Origin: Anthoceros angustus
Lineage: Eukaryota > Streptophyta > Anthocerotopsida > Anthocerotales > Anthocerotaceae
Assembly: GCA_010909165.1 (NCBI GenBank)
Contig: MU008166.1
Span: forward strand, 434,001-498,000
Reading direction: 5' to 3'
DNA: 64,000 bases
A program made the position numbers and the translations under genes. Under the pieces are notes generated by a model that ran no database searches, was not told the DNA's origin, and saw only the letters and a program-made list of their open reading frames with translations. Shown one piece after another: positions 9,683 through 20,050 of this stretch (positions are counted from its first letter, which is position 1; the number at the start of each line of letters is the position of its first letter).

Positions 9683-11112
9683 TATAAATCGTTGAGAGTA
9701 GGGTGAACTATTGGAGAGCTCAAACTAACTACCATTTGGATAAAGATATAGCGCAAAGGCAGATTAAGAGAACCCCATGAAAGTATAGTGGATACTAAGA
9801 AGAATGAGACCAAAATAATGGTGGTATTTTGGAAGGGTCCAAAAATAAATAGGCGTTGAGTTAGTAGGGCCAAAAATGAGTCTAAAAATAATGAACGATG
9901 TTTTGGAAGGGTTCAAAAATAGTAAGGCAGTGTTTTGATATGGTCAAAAAATAGTGGCGATGTTTTGGTAAAGTACAAAATAATGGGCGGTGTTTTTGTA
10001 AGACCATAGATAGTAGGCGGTATTTTCGTAGGGTCCAAAACTAGTGCACAGTGTCTTGATAGGGTTCAAAAATATAGACCGTGTTCAGTAGGATCCTAAA
10101 ATATTAAGAGGTATTTTGGTCATAGAAAAATACCTCACAAGTTTCTCACTATGAGACAACCTTAATGGTAGCATGCATTAGGGCAAGCCCATGGCATGAG
10201 TTGTTGGCCATGCTTAGGAGTTTCTAAATTAAGGAAAGCCTATAATATACAAATACCATACTTGTTAGTTTGATTAATTGAGACTTGGATTAAGATGTCA
10301 TTGGAGACATCTTGGAGCTGGAGATTAAGAAGAACAAGAAGTTGCTGGAAAGCTAGGTTATGACAAATTGTTTTTTGTTTGAATACAAGACTTGGAGGCA
10401 AAGGAAGTGAATAACAAGACTTCCTTTGTATTACTTGGTTTATGAGAAGTTTAGAACATCATCTCGCCAAAGGTGGTTTGTGAGAAGTAAAGAGCAACAA
10501 CTTAGAGGTCAGACTAAAATTTGGAGATGATGGGGTCCTTAGGACCTATTATTATGTCTTTTGAAATTGATTTGTGTGGTTGATATGAGATATGGTACCA
10601 CAAGATAGCTAGATGAGATCTTGCATGCCCGGAGTATTGTTAAATAGCTAGGTGAGATCTTGGATGGAGTGTTGCTTAGTAGCTAAATGAGATCTTGTGC
10701 AGAGTATTGCTAAGTAGCTGATGAGATCCTTGGTGTTAGTAGGTAAATGAGATCTTAGGTAGAGTGTTGCTACGTATATGTACCGAGTGTTATGAGCGAG
10801 GGGCTATTTACCTACATCGAGGGATTATCTAGCAAGGGGTTATTTACCTTATATGTATATATATGAAGTAGGCCTTACTTATAGGGAGTGTTTAGTATTT
10901 TTTGTTTTTAGTTGAGCAAGGTTTAGTAGTATCTATGTAGCTTCAGCATACTTAGAGCAATTTATTTACTACCTAATATCTGACCTAAATTGTTGGTTGG
11001 ATATAGAAACTATATGAAATTGTAGGATTTGCGCCATATATATAGTCAAAGCACCAATACATATGCAACCTAGAATATATCCAAAGTGTAGGCACATGAC
11101 TTTTTTACAATA
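9683..11112. repeat. AT-rich region with two degenerate tandem repeats
   Basis: About 9830-10110 holds diverged units of roughly 40 bp built on GGTGTTTTGGTAGGGTCCAAA. About 10600-10770 holds diverged units on TAGCTAAATGAGATCTTG followed by GAGTRTTGCTAAG. Neither is open. No gene is seen; the 3' part may carry the promoter of the KOBITO1-like gene. Confidence 0.55.
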
Positions 11113-12492
11113 GTGATCATGTTGCGCACCTTGTGTAACATCTTGGCACCACGCATGCAATTTTGCATAAAAAGCTCAAGGAAATGGCAACAATTGAAGA
11201 GAATCCTAGTGGAATTGTGGAATTCAATTTATGAGTTTATGTGCTATAATATTGTGCATATAATTTATGTCTCGCTTTTCTTGTTCTTGGTTGTTTTCAC
11301 TTTCAAGCTGGGGGACAATATTAATGCTTATAATAGTGATGAAACAACAGATCCTGTTCAACGGCTCCTTCCCGGTAAGCATTGTCTCACACACTCGGGC
11401 AGGCTACCTTGGATGCCGATGCTTCATCACCCAGCTCTTGAGCTGAAATTGTCGATTGTGACAACAACGGCAGCAAGTTTAGATTTATTGTTGCCTTGGG
11501 TCTTCTACCACAAGGTGATTGGCGTCAGCAATTTTTACATGTTCGTGGAGGGGGAGGCAGCGTCACAAAATAACACAATGATATTACAAAACATCCCAGG
11601 TGTGAAGGTAATAAAGCGCGACGAGGAGCTGGATAGGAAACAAAAAGAAAGTCGAATTTGGAATGAGACTTGGCTCTCTCCCTTTTTCAACAAGCCCTGC
11701 AACAATGAGTTGTTTGTGAAGCAAAGCTTTAATATGGAGATGGGAATTGCGCTAGCCAAGGAGGCTGGCATGGACTGGATTATGCATCTGGACAGCGATG
11801 AGCTAGTATATCCGGCGAATTCACCCGATAATAGCATTACGAGTATATTGGCTGAAGTTCCTAAAGATGTGGATCAAGTCGTTTTTCACAATGACGAAGC
11901 CGCAGTCGAGAGAGACGATATTATAGACCCTTTTACCGAGGTCACCTTGTTCAAGAGGAATCAAGCGATGGTGCCATCTGATATCCACCGTAAGTTTCGA
12001 TCTACGATCTACAAAAACAAGCACTATTTCTTAACATACGCGAATGGCAAGGCTGCAGCTCGGATTCAAGATAACTTGCGCCCTAGCGGGGCTCATAGGT
12101 GGGGTACCTACTCTAGATCTAGAAGGCTAAGGAGTAAGCACCTAGAGGAGTCAGTTGTTTTGCACTACTCTTACACTAGATTCTCAGATCTAACCTCGAG
12201 GAAGAATCGTTGCGGCTGTGATCCCGAACTCAAGACTTTGAAGAGATGTATCATGCTTCCATTTGATCGTGAGGCTTATGTGATTGCTGGCTCAAATGCC
12301 ACTGAGGCTAGAATGCGGACATGGTACCAAGCAAAAGTGGTATGGTCTAAGAGAGAAGACGTGCTTAAATTGTTGAAGCTTGGAGTAATGCGTCGGACCA
12401 CTGGCCCACAAATAATTATTCAGGGCCTAAGGGAAGCTGGGGTTTTTAAGGATGCCATAGAAAAAGGTTATAAGGACGGCACAGGTGAGTGA
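11113..12492 (+). CDS. KOBITO1/ELD1-like glycosyltransferase-like protein (intronless)
   Basis: A 459-residue single exon. A short N-terminal cytosolic part is followed by a membrane segment (about residues 48-67, IIYVSLFLFLVVFTFKL) and a catalytic-like domain. The latter has strong KOBITO1 family signatures: LLPWVFYHKVIGVS, SRIWNETWLSPFF, NELFVKQ, a DxD-type D227-S-D229, ERDDI.PFTEV, DLTSRKNRCGC and QIIIQGLREAGVF. Arabidopsis KOB1/ELD1/ABI8 is a type II membrane protein needed for cellulose synthesis, cell elongation and ABA responses. It is about 530 residues long and, as I recall, its gene has several introns. This copy is shorter at the N-terminus and lacks introns, and it sits in an AT-rich repeat island, so a retrocopy is possible. 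It is fully open, and its codons are more A/T-rich than those of its neighbours. The start could be a later Met. Confidence 0.85.
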   Translation: MIMLRTLCNILAPRMQFCIKSSRKWQQLKRILVELWNSIYEFMCYNIVHIIYVSLFLFLVVFTFKLGDNINAYNSDETTDPVQRLLPGKHCLTHSGRLPWMPMLHHPALELKLSIVTTTAASLDLLLPWVFYHKVIGVSNFYMFVEGEAASQNNTMILQNIPGVKVIKRDEELDRKQKESRIWNETWLSPFFNKPCNNELFVKQSFNMEMGIALAKEAGMDWIMHLDSDELVYPANSPDNSITSILAEVPKDVDQVVFHNDEAAVERDDIIDPFTEVTLFKRNQAMVPSDIHRKFRSTIYKNKHYFLTYANGKAAARIQDNLRPSGAHRWGTYSRSRRLRSKHLEESVVLHYSYTRFSDLTSRKNRCGCDPELKTLKRCIMLPFDREAYVIAGSNATEARMRTWYQAKVVWSKREDVLKLLKLGVMRRTTGPQIIIQGLREAGVFKDAIEKGYKDGTGE

Positions 12493-12562
12493 CCACAGGG
12501 ATTATCTAGGAAGTTGGGTTTTTCAGGGATGCCTTGAAAAAGGGTTGCAAGGACGCTAAGCT
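12419..12562 (+). repeat. Imperfect direct duplication of the KOBITO1-like 3' end
   Basis: The coding end (12419-12475, CAGGGCCTAAGGGAAGCTGG...) recurs just after the stop at 12496-12555 (CAGGGATTATCTAGGAAGTT...GGATGCC..GAAAAAGG..GCAAGGAC). The second copy is out of frame and diverged. Confidence 0.7.
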
Positions 12563-13043
12563 GAGTTCTTACATGGTACTTCTAAGCTATTATATAAAAG
12601 TGGTATTAGACAAATCTCTTAGTGCATTTGAGGCAAACCTTCTTGTTCTTGCTGTGGAGTTACATACTTTACCATGCCATGTAATGAGCATTTCAGTTAC
12701 ATTATGTTAATTACATTGTGTTTCTTGGAATAGTATTTTTATCTTAAAATAAGATAATACTTCTTTAAAATTACTATTATATTATATTATATTATATTAT
12801 ATAAATATAATATATATTCAGAAAAAAAACCAACCTAGCATATACTTCGGAGTTTGCAATGGCACGAAGCAACAATGACATACGAGTAGGTCAACCCATA
12901 CAAGCAATCCAGAACACTTTTCAACGTGATAAACTTTAAGAGCTCTGAAAGGTTTAGTGCCTTATAATTGTACAACAAACGTTATCAAATTTGATTTAGA
13001 ATCTGTTGTAACTGAGTGCTTATTGTTACAATGGTGGATTGGC
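12563..13043. other. AT-rich 3' region, no gene
   Basis: Contains an (ATATT)n run at about 12774-12815. The rest has no recognisable feature and ends at the stop of the second His/Pro-rich gene. Confidence 0.5.
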
Positions 13044-13712
13044 TCACCTCCCGCGACCATACCAGGTCGCAGGGTCCGCGCCTTCGGCATCGTCAGGCCT
13101 CTTGCCCTTCACAGTCTTGTCAGATGGGTCGCGGTGGGGATGGGGATGGTGGGGTTTGGGATGGTGCGGATGGGGCGGATGGGCATGAGGGTGCTGGTGA
13201 TGTCCATGGTGATGAGGAGTTGGAGCCGGCCCATTGTGGTGGTGGTGAGCAGGCTTAGGAGCCGGCGCCTTGTGATGGTGAGCCGGCTTAGGAGCGGGCG
13301 CCTTGTGGTGGTGCTCGTGGTGCGCCGGCGATGGAGCGTGCGCCTTCTTGTGGTGGTGTCCGTGGTGAGTCGGCGATGGAGCGTGCGCCACCTTCTTGTG
13401 GTGGTGTTCGTGGTGAGCCGGCGATGGAGCGGGCGCCCCGTGGTGGTGAGGATGATGGTACCACCGCTTGTGGTGCCCGCCGTAGGCGCCCGGGAGAGTC
13501 GAGTCCACCTGCGGGAGGTGGCTGCTTAGCTCCGTGTCCGAAACCACGTTCTCCTGCGACAGTACAGTGAGCTTATCGAACTCGCTCAACTCCGGAAGCT
13601 GGTCCGTCCATGAGGTGAGCTCCACGGTGTGGTGCGACGAGCACGCCGCGCCGATGATCGCGACCGCCAAGGCGAGGAGGAGAGCCGAGAGCCGGGCCTT
13701 GGAAGCCGCCAT
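13044..13712 (-). CDS. Secreted His/Pro-rich arabinogalactan-like protein (paralogue)
   Basis: 222 residues from the Met at 13712 (MAASKARLSALLLALAVAII), a clear signal peptide. An earlier in-frame Met at 13829 lies upstream of the TATA box and was rejected. The spacer ends in LPQVDSTLPGAYGG, which resembles LPHVDSTEASELWWG in the larger protein. Irregular HAPSPAHHEHHHK and KAPAPKPAHHH blocks follow, then a PHPHHPKPHHPHPH tail. It lacks the Cys segments of the larger relative. AP/SP glycomodules and dense His suggest a glycosylated, metal-binding wall protein (inference). Likely a tandem-family duplicate later separated by repeat insertions. Confidence 0.85.
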   Translation of the reverse strand: MAASKARLSALLLALAVAIIGAACSSHHTVELTSWTDQLPELSEFDKLTVLSQENVVSDTELSSHLPQVDSTLPGAYGGHHKRWYHHPHHHGAPAPSPAHHEHHHKKVAHAPSPTHHGHHHKKAHAPSPAHHEHHHKAPAPKPAHHHKAPAPKPAHHHHNGPAPTPHHHGHHQHPHAHPPHPHHPKPHHPHPHRDPSDKTVKGKRPDDAEGADPATWYGRGR

Positions 13713-13762
13713 CGCTGAAGAAGGCCTGCACAAGTAGTGGAATGAGAGATTGCCCGGGCGGC

Positions 13763-13772
13763 GTTTTATAGC
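13763..13772 (-). promoter_or_regulatory. TATA box of the small His/Pro-rich gene
   Basis: GCTATAAAAC on the minus strand, about 50 bp upstream of the ATG at 13712. It supports that start over the upstream Met. Confidence 0.7.
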
Positions 13773-15623
13773 GGCTCCGGCGCCCGCCCCGAGATCTGGA
13801 CGTCGGGGCAACGTCACTGGGGAATGCATGCCTCTTCCAGTGTGCAGGAATCGACAAGTCTTGCTCCTGATTCCCGAGCATTTTCCTCATGTGGAAGAGG
13901 ATTGTGAACAGCCTGATCAAGCAGTCGAACGAGTTTTAGTAAGTTAGAAATCTGGTGTGGGCCAAGGTGCAAGAATCGAGAGGTGTTCTGTCCTGATTCT
14001 CGAACATTTTCCTCCTGTCGAGCCTGCATTCGCAAATCAAATAAGTCGCTGAGTTTCGGCTTCGCGAATCGTGTCTGTGGCCGGTGCTACCTGTCTCGGT
14101 CTTGGGAAAGGCGAGTTGTGCATCTCCCTGATCGGAAGTCCTTGACCGTGCTTCCGATCCAAACTTTGTTGTTTTCAGCCTTTCGGCAAACAGCAATCCT
14201 ACGGAAGCACAGTACACGAGATCCAAAAGTACCTACCCGCATACTCCACCGCTATGCATCCGTGACAGGTAGCATATGCATGCATCGAGTCTTAGTCACG
14301 CCCGCATCGCTCCCCGTTCAGTAAAACAATGTTGCGGAATCGCGCGGAATACACCAAACCGAGCTTGGATCGTGCGTTCACCAGGCTGGTCTGGTGTGCA
14401 CTGCGATGCTTGGCTTGGCTTAGACTAGTGCCATCCTGCCATCCTGCCATCCTGCCATCCTGCCTTAGGAGGAACCGCGATTGCCGCTGGCTTGTGGAGA
14501 ATGACTCTTAGCCGTGCGCTTCCCTAGCCTGAATATGTTCACACACTGCTGGAAGCGGGATTGCGGAGCCTGCTGAGGTTCCCTGAAATCAACAGGCAAT
14601 TGGCCAGAGGCTAGTAACCGTTCTGAGTATAGGAACAACAAGCAAGCAGTCTCAAGTCTTCCGAAGATCCGTAGCTCTCACGTGTACTCAAATTGCTCGG
14701 CGCTGTCCTTCTAAGTCAAGATCATGTTCGTGTACTCAAATTGCTCGGCGCTGTCCTTCTAAGTCAAGATCATGTTACTTGCTTCCTCTGGTCTACGTTT
14801 CCAGATCTGGCACTTGCAATAGAAGGGGGACTCCTCAAATCTGGTACTTGCAATAGAAGGGAGCGGAATAACAAAGTTTGAGGGGAAGCCGGGCGGTGTA
14901 GACGCAAGCATGTGGTTTCAATGGCCTCGTTTAGGTCACGATGCTGCCGGCATCAAGCTCCAGCTTCGCAAGCCCCCGCTCTCAGTGTGCTGCATTCCGC
15001 GCGGTTCCGGAACGGTGTGATACCGAACGGGGAGTCATCGGGGATGAGGGATGCATGTGCCTGCCCGTCACAGTAAGAATTGGGAAACTATCTTGAAAGG
15101 CGCGTTTGCTTTAGGATTATCCATCTTGAAAAGCGAGAAGTGAGGTTTGTTCGTTTGGAGACGATTCTGAGCTTTATAACAAATGTACAGAAAGGTAGGT
15201 TGCCAGGACCAGATTGTTCATTGCTATTGTACTTCAAACGGGACCGATAACATGTTTCAAATAATTTTATTATACGAAAATTTACCCTCATATGTACAAC
15301 TGCTTGGAACACCGTGAAAGGAACTTGTTAGAAATATTGCGGAGTACATACTGCATAAACAGGCCATCACCAGTTACGCCCGAAAGTGTGTGTCAAAATT
15401 GGTCTGGTGGTGACTCTGCCCTCAACGGGAAAAGTTGCACCTCTTTCGTTTGCGCACCAGACTGTAACAAGTTTCTTGTATCTTCTTCTTCGATCTCATC
15501 TGTTTCCGTGGTAGTCCATGAATTGTAGACCATCCCCCCTTGCTCTTGCTTCCTGGACATGTAAGCAAACAAAGTACAGTCAACGGCACTGCTCTCCCAG
15601 AGGACAGGGTGCAATGGATAGGG
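13773..15623. repeat. Intergenic region with short local duplications
   Basis: No gene recognised. It contains a CCATCCTG microsatellite (about 14429-14462), an exact 48-bp tandem duplication (14681-14728 and 14729-14776), and a diverged duplicate of CTTGCAATAGAAGGG (about 14810-14860). A short motif, CAAGAATCnAGAnGT followed by CCTGATTCT, recurs at about 7980-8060, 13848-13880 and 13970-14000 upstream of both His/Pro-rich genes. Confidence 0.6.
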
Positions 15624-18600
15624 TCAAGACAGGATCACACAGAATTGTAAAGCAGTGGAGATGGAGGAATCTGACCGTGCTGTGTAGTTCTTAGTCTCCA
15701 TATATGCAACGAGACCACCCACAGTAACAATCCATGCTACAAGCGCCCAGCGATACCCTCCAATGCTTAGATTGTCTGTCTCACTTAGTTGTGAGATGCC
15801 TGTGATGAGAGCAACTGCTCCTAGAACCACAGCAACACGGCCAGAGTATCTGGCAGTGATATCCATCACAGCATCCATGGGATCAGAAAAGAGGCGAGCT
15901 GGCAGAGAATGCAACTTCAAGAGAGGCAGGGCAGCACCACAAGTCTTTGGGACTCACATGTGGACGTACTCCCAAACAGCACGTTGAAGACTCCGGGACT
16001 CTCCAAACGGAGGCTTTGGAGGTCGAAAAAAAGCATTCATGGGTTGCCAGCAAGCCAGCACAATGCTGGCCATTCCAACTTTCATGTGAGCATTCCTCAT
16101 GTAGAACCTGCAAGACCAACCGCCACTCCTTAAGCCACCCCATTGTCATGACATGCAATCTTGTCCTAGGCAGAAGCTACACAGAACAAACTATTTCCGG
16201 CAGCACAAAGTGTTAGAAGGAAAAGCTCACCCTCCAAGTTCTGCTACAGCAAACAGAAGTCCTAGTAACATGACAACTAATCCTGAATACTGAGAGAACA
16301 TGTGCACCCTGCAAAGAAAAGCAACTGTCAGGCAGCATGCACTGAGCTCACGGCATTGACCAGAAAAAGCCTGAGGGAGGATCGCACCATATGTGCTACC
16401 CAGAAAGGAATATTTGATCAGTCCTATGGCAATGCAGTCTACTTACTGAAACCAGATCTGATGCTCCAAATGTTTTAGATATCGCGCCGCCAAAACTCCA
16501 CCTGGAAACAGCAATCCCCATGCCAGAAACATCATAAATCCATGAACCTGCAAACCCCAGGCATCATGGAGTTAAAACAACCAGTCATAATGCAAAGCAA
16601 AGCATCAAGAACAACACGTGAACTGGCAGTGATTGCTGGAGTGAAGAGAGGCCCTCTACCGCAAAAACGGGTACAAGGTCTTCAGTCTTTGCCTCTCCAG
16701 TAGTCAAATGAACGAGCAGTGGTCTACTGCTTGTTGAGGAATGCATGTTCTCAGTCGTCAAAGAATCTGTACGTCAGTAGAAATTTCTCCCTAATTTCAG
16801 AAGGGGAGGCCTGAATGTCCTGACCAGAACTCAACTCGTCTAAGAACTGAACAGAACAAGACCCCGGAACCTCATGACCTTCTTGACCTGCTTAGAATCA
16901 ACAATGCTTCGATGAAGAGGCTTACCTTTGCTCCAGGAAGCACCCATTGCCCAAACAACCTTTAGAACGTCAGAGGTCTCAATCACGTTCTTGCACTCCG
17001 CGCCTTTGACACAACCTGGCAGTAGTGGCCGGGTAAACTCAAATGTTATTCGACCGTCCTGCACAGTGCACCTTACTCCAGACAGCGACTCTGAGGTGGC
17101 ATGGACTTTTGATGGCTCCTTCCCATCAATCCAGTAAGTGCTGACCTTTCCAACTCCATTTTCATCAATCCAGCCAACATAGGCGAATGAATTCACCATG
17201 CCACTGCGACATTCGGATTTCAGCAGTTAGGACCATTGTCAGACAACCAGCAGATCTTAACGATTATAAGAAGTACAACCCTCATACGTACCTCCCAAAG
17301 GCAATAGCCAAATACCCGCTCTTCTTTTCCCCGCGCACTGCAAAGGATATTTCATCACTGGAAAGGGTCCAGAACAGTGTAACCTGAATACAGTCACCAA
17401 TTACCAAAAACATAAGAGAAATCAACCTGACCGTATAATTTGCTGCCCTGGCAGCACACAATGCAAGCAAGCGTACCTGCTCAAGGTCCAGAAGAGCACT
17501 TGAGTTATACATATCTGAAAGTCCACCATCAACTACTTGCACTTTCCAGCCCATCTTGGGTTGAGAGAATGACTGCAGAGCGCACCAAAGTCAGGCACCT
17601 GGCACTGCACCTACCCTCAAAGTTGGAGAATTGACTGAAGAACACTTCAGCAACATGACTTAAGGACCTATGTTTCCATTCGATGCACCGCTGACATGGA
17701 TATACCTGATAGAACACGTGATCTGGGGTACTGCTGTTTGGAAGCCATGTGAGAAGGTGTGGCAGGACAGGCACCCCGAATGTTTCGGGACCACCAGCAT
17801 AAATGGTCTCATTTCCGTTTGTCCTACCTCCAATGGCATCCGAAGTAATGTAGAAAGGGACATCGTAACCTGCTTGGACAGAAATCTTTACTGGAACTCC
17901 TCTTTCAACCTTCAAAAGAGGGGCCTCCTTTTGGTTGATGGAAAGGACTTTCTTAGGACTTGGAGGGTTTGGATAATGTTTAGACTCCACGCTCCCAATA
18001 ACTAAAGACACGCCTCGGTCAGCCACGACAATATCCCCCTGGTACACTTCAGAGGCAGCCAAAGGACCCACACATTCATCCACAGGGTCACCAAGAGTGA
18101 TGTTCTTCCATCCATATGTCGTCCCCCATGGATTATAATGGTTCTGAGGCGTGTAGTTCGGCACCAAGCTATCAGGCGGTTTCATGACACCACGAGCCCA
18201 GATCACCCTCATATTGGCATTGAGGTCAATAGGTATGTCGTACTCACTGTCTCCTGATTCTAGAGGTCTGCTATAACGAATCAGTGAAATACCTGCAATA
18301 TGACAAACAGCGCTTGTCTTTAGCAAGGCAAAAGCACATGATGAACTTTCTTCCATGATGACTAGAAACCTTTCAGGTCTGCATTTCATACCATCAACTT
18401 GCTGTCCATGGATAAGTGTGCTGTCATTTACATGCCTGTCATTGTCTTGAGCGAAAAACTTGTCAGGACATACCCCGTTAGGAGTTCGAGAATCCCAGTT
18501 GCAAGGCAAATATGCAGAAATATAATAGTCCTCGGCATAAGGCATCTCCTGCACAAATAAGTCCTCCTCAATCTTTCGTATCACAATGGGAGGTGGGGCA

Positions 18601-19697
18601 ACAAAATGGAACACCGTGCCTGAGACAAGAAGCAGTGGCGAAACAACACAATAACTAATCAATTGGAAAGAGACCATTACCTGCTCATCAAATCCAGCAA
18701 CTACCACATCAGAATTGATCATATAATGTCCCCTGCCCAAAATGGGAGCCCATCCAAAAGCCATGTATTCGGATTTTGCCAGAGCCGTTTCCAGTCCAAT
18801 ATCTACAGACCCCTTTCCCCAGTTCACAGTCCATCGAACTCTGAAACCGGCATTTAGCTGTATACAGTTGTCAAACATAGTCGGCTGGGGCAAACCATGA
18901 GTGATCAGTGTCCCATGATCTTCACTAGGGACAGGTGCTGGACTTGTTGGTGGTGGTGGTAAATCTGACGGCAATGGTGAAGGCGAGGGTGAAAAATTGA
19001 GACCAGGTCCAGCTTCAGGCATTCCAGCGCCAATCCCAGAGTCTGGCATAACCACAGGTTCAAGGAGGATGTGACCAAAATCGGAGGCAGTGGCTACATC
19101 CCAGATACCAAGCACTCTGAACTGGTCCCATGTACAATTACTCAGAGTCGCCTGCACCGCACCAATCACCCGATACAGAACATTACCTCCGCCCTCAAAA
19201 GGGAACGAGAAATGCCCTCAACAGCAAACGAGCTGAAAATTTTGACGAATCAACCAGGATAGAGACGGACATGGAGAGTGTGGTTGCTGTAAGTTTGGTT
19301 CAGCATTTGATCAGACACAGGACGCCCAGCTGTCAAGTTCTGAAAATCCTCCCCCATAGCTCCCCACCAATAAACTTGAATACCTGCAAGCATGTCGAAC
19401 TTGGTTACCTGCAACACGGACCCTGCCTATAAGAATCACCATATCTTTAGGGTTGCCATCACCCACGCGCAGATCTGGCATTTCCCACAAACCGAAATTC
19501 CGACCCACCTGGAATGTACAATCGTCCAGGATCTGGACAGATCCGCGCAGCTGGTGCTGAATCATACTGAGATCAGCAGTGAAACCCACCAGAGGGCTGC
19601 TGCTCGTGCATTGACCACCTGTCTCCGGGAGCCCCTCGTTGCCGAGCACACATGCGGCCAGGAGCAGCAGCCCCAAAGCCGCACAAAGAACCCGCAT
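15624..19697 (-). CDS. DM13-DOMON-cytochrome b561 membrane protein (At5g54830-like), multi-exon
   Basis: The first exon starts at 19697 (MRVLCAALGLLLLAACVLG, signal peptide). It encodes a DM13-like domain (LRGSVQILDDCTFQVG, WEMPDLRVG). A large exon block (about 17530-19150) follows with a Pro-rich linker, a DOMON region (FRVRWTVNWGKGSVDIGLE) and a cupredoxin-like part (ETIYAGGPETFGVP). Next are GWKVQVVDGGLSDMYN, then a second DOMON (about 16900-17400). Last come cytochrome b561 membrane exons (HGFMMFLAWGLLFPGG, HMFSQYSGLVVMLLGL, MRNAHMKVGMASIVLACWQP), ending with ARYSGRVAVVLGAVALITGI and a stop at 15624. Proteins of this type are thought to pass electrons across a membrane using haem in b561 and DOMON; the exact partner is unknown. 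Intron borders in the large block are only partly resolved. It is divergent from the DYW:KP PPR gene, about 350 bp away. Confidence 0.85.
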
Positions 19698-20050
19698 GAT
19701 GATCACAAAGCCTCATGAAACGCACCGTTGGAGGACCATATCGGACTGTCCCACAAAATTGCCTCACGTGACAATCACAACCGTCCAGACGAAGCATGAG
19801 CAGTCTCCAGCTGCTACAAAGCTTCCGTGAAGATCTCCGTCGAGTCTCGTGGGCTCGGATTTCTCACGCATTAAGACATAAGAGACATACGCGTATTCCT
19901 GCGTCCCACAAACGCGTGCTTTACGAAATGTAATACGCATTATGCATAGTCCGTATCATACTCGTATAATACGGGGTAGTGAGCGTAGACAGGACGCGTT
20001 GGTGAGCGGCCTCGTCTTGTCCATGCACCTCCGACAGCGGTCTCTGAGCG
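19698..20050. promoter_or_regulatory. Short shared (bidirectional) promoter region
   Basis: About 353 bp separate the DOMON/b561 start (19697, -) from the PPR start (20051, +). There are partly palindromic ACGCATT/CGTATAATACGG-type stretches at about 19925-19975. No TATA box is obvious for either gene. Confidence 0.5.
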
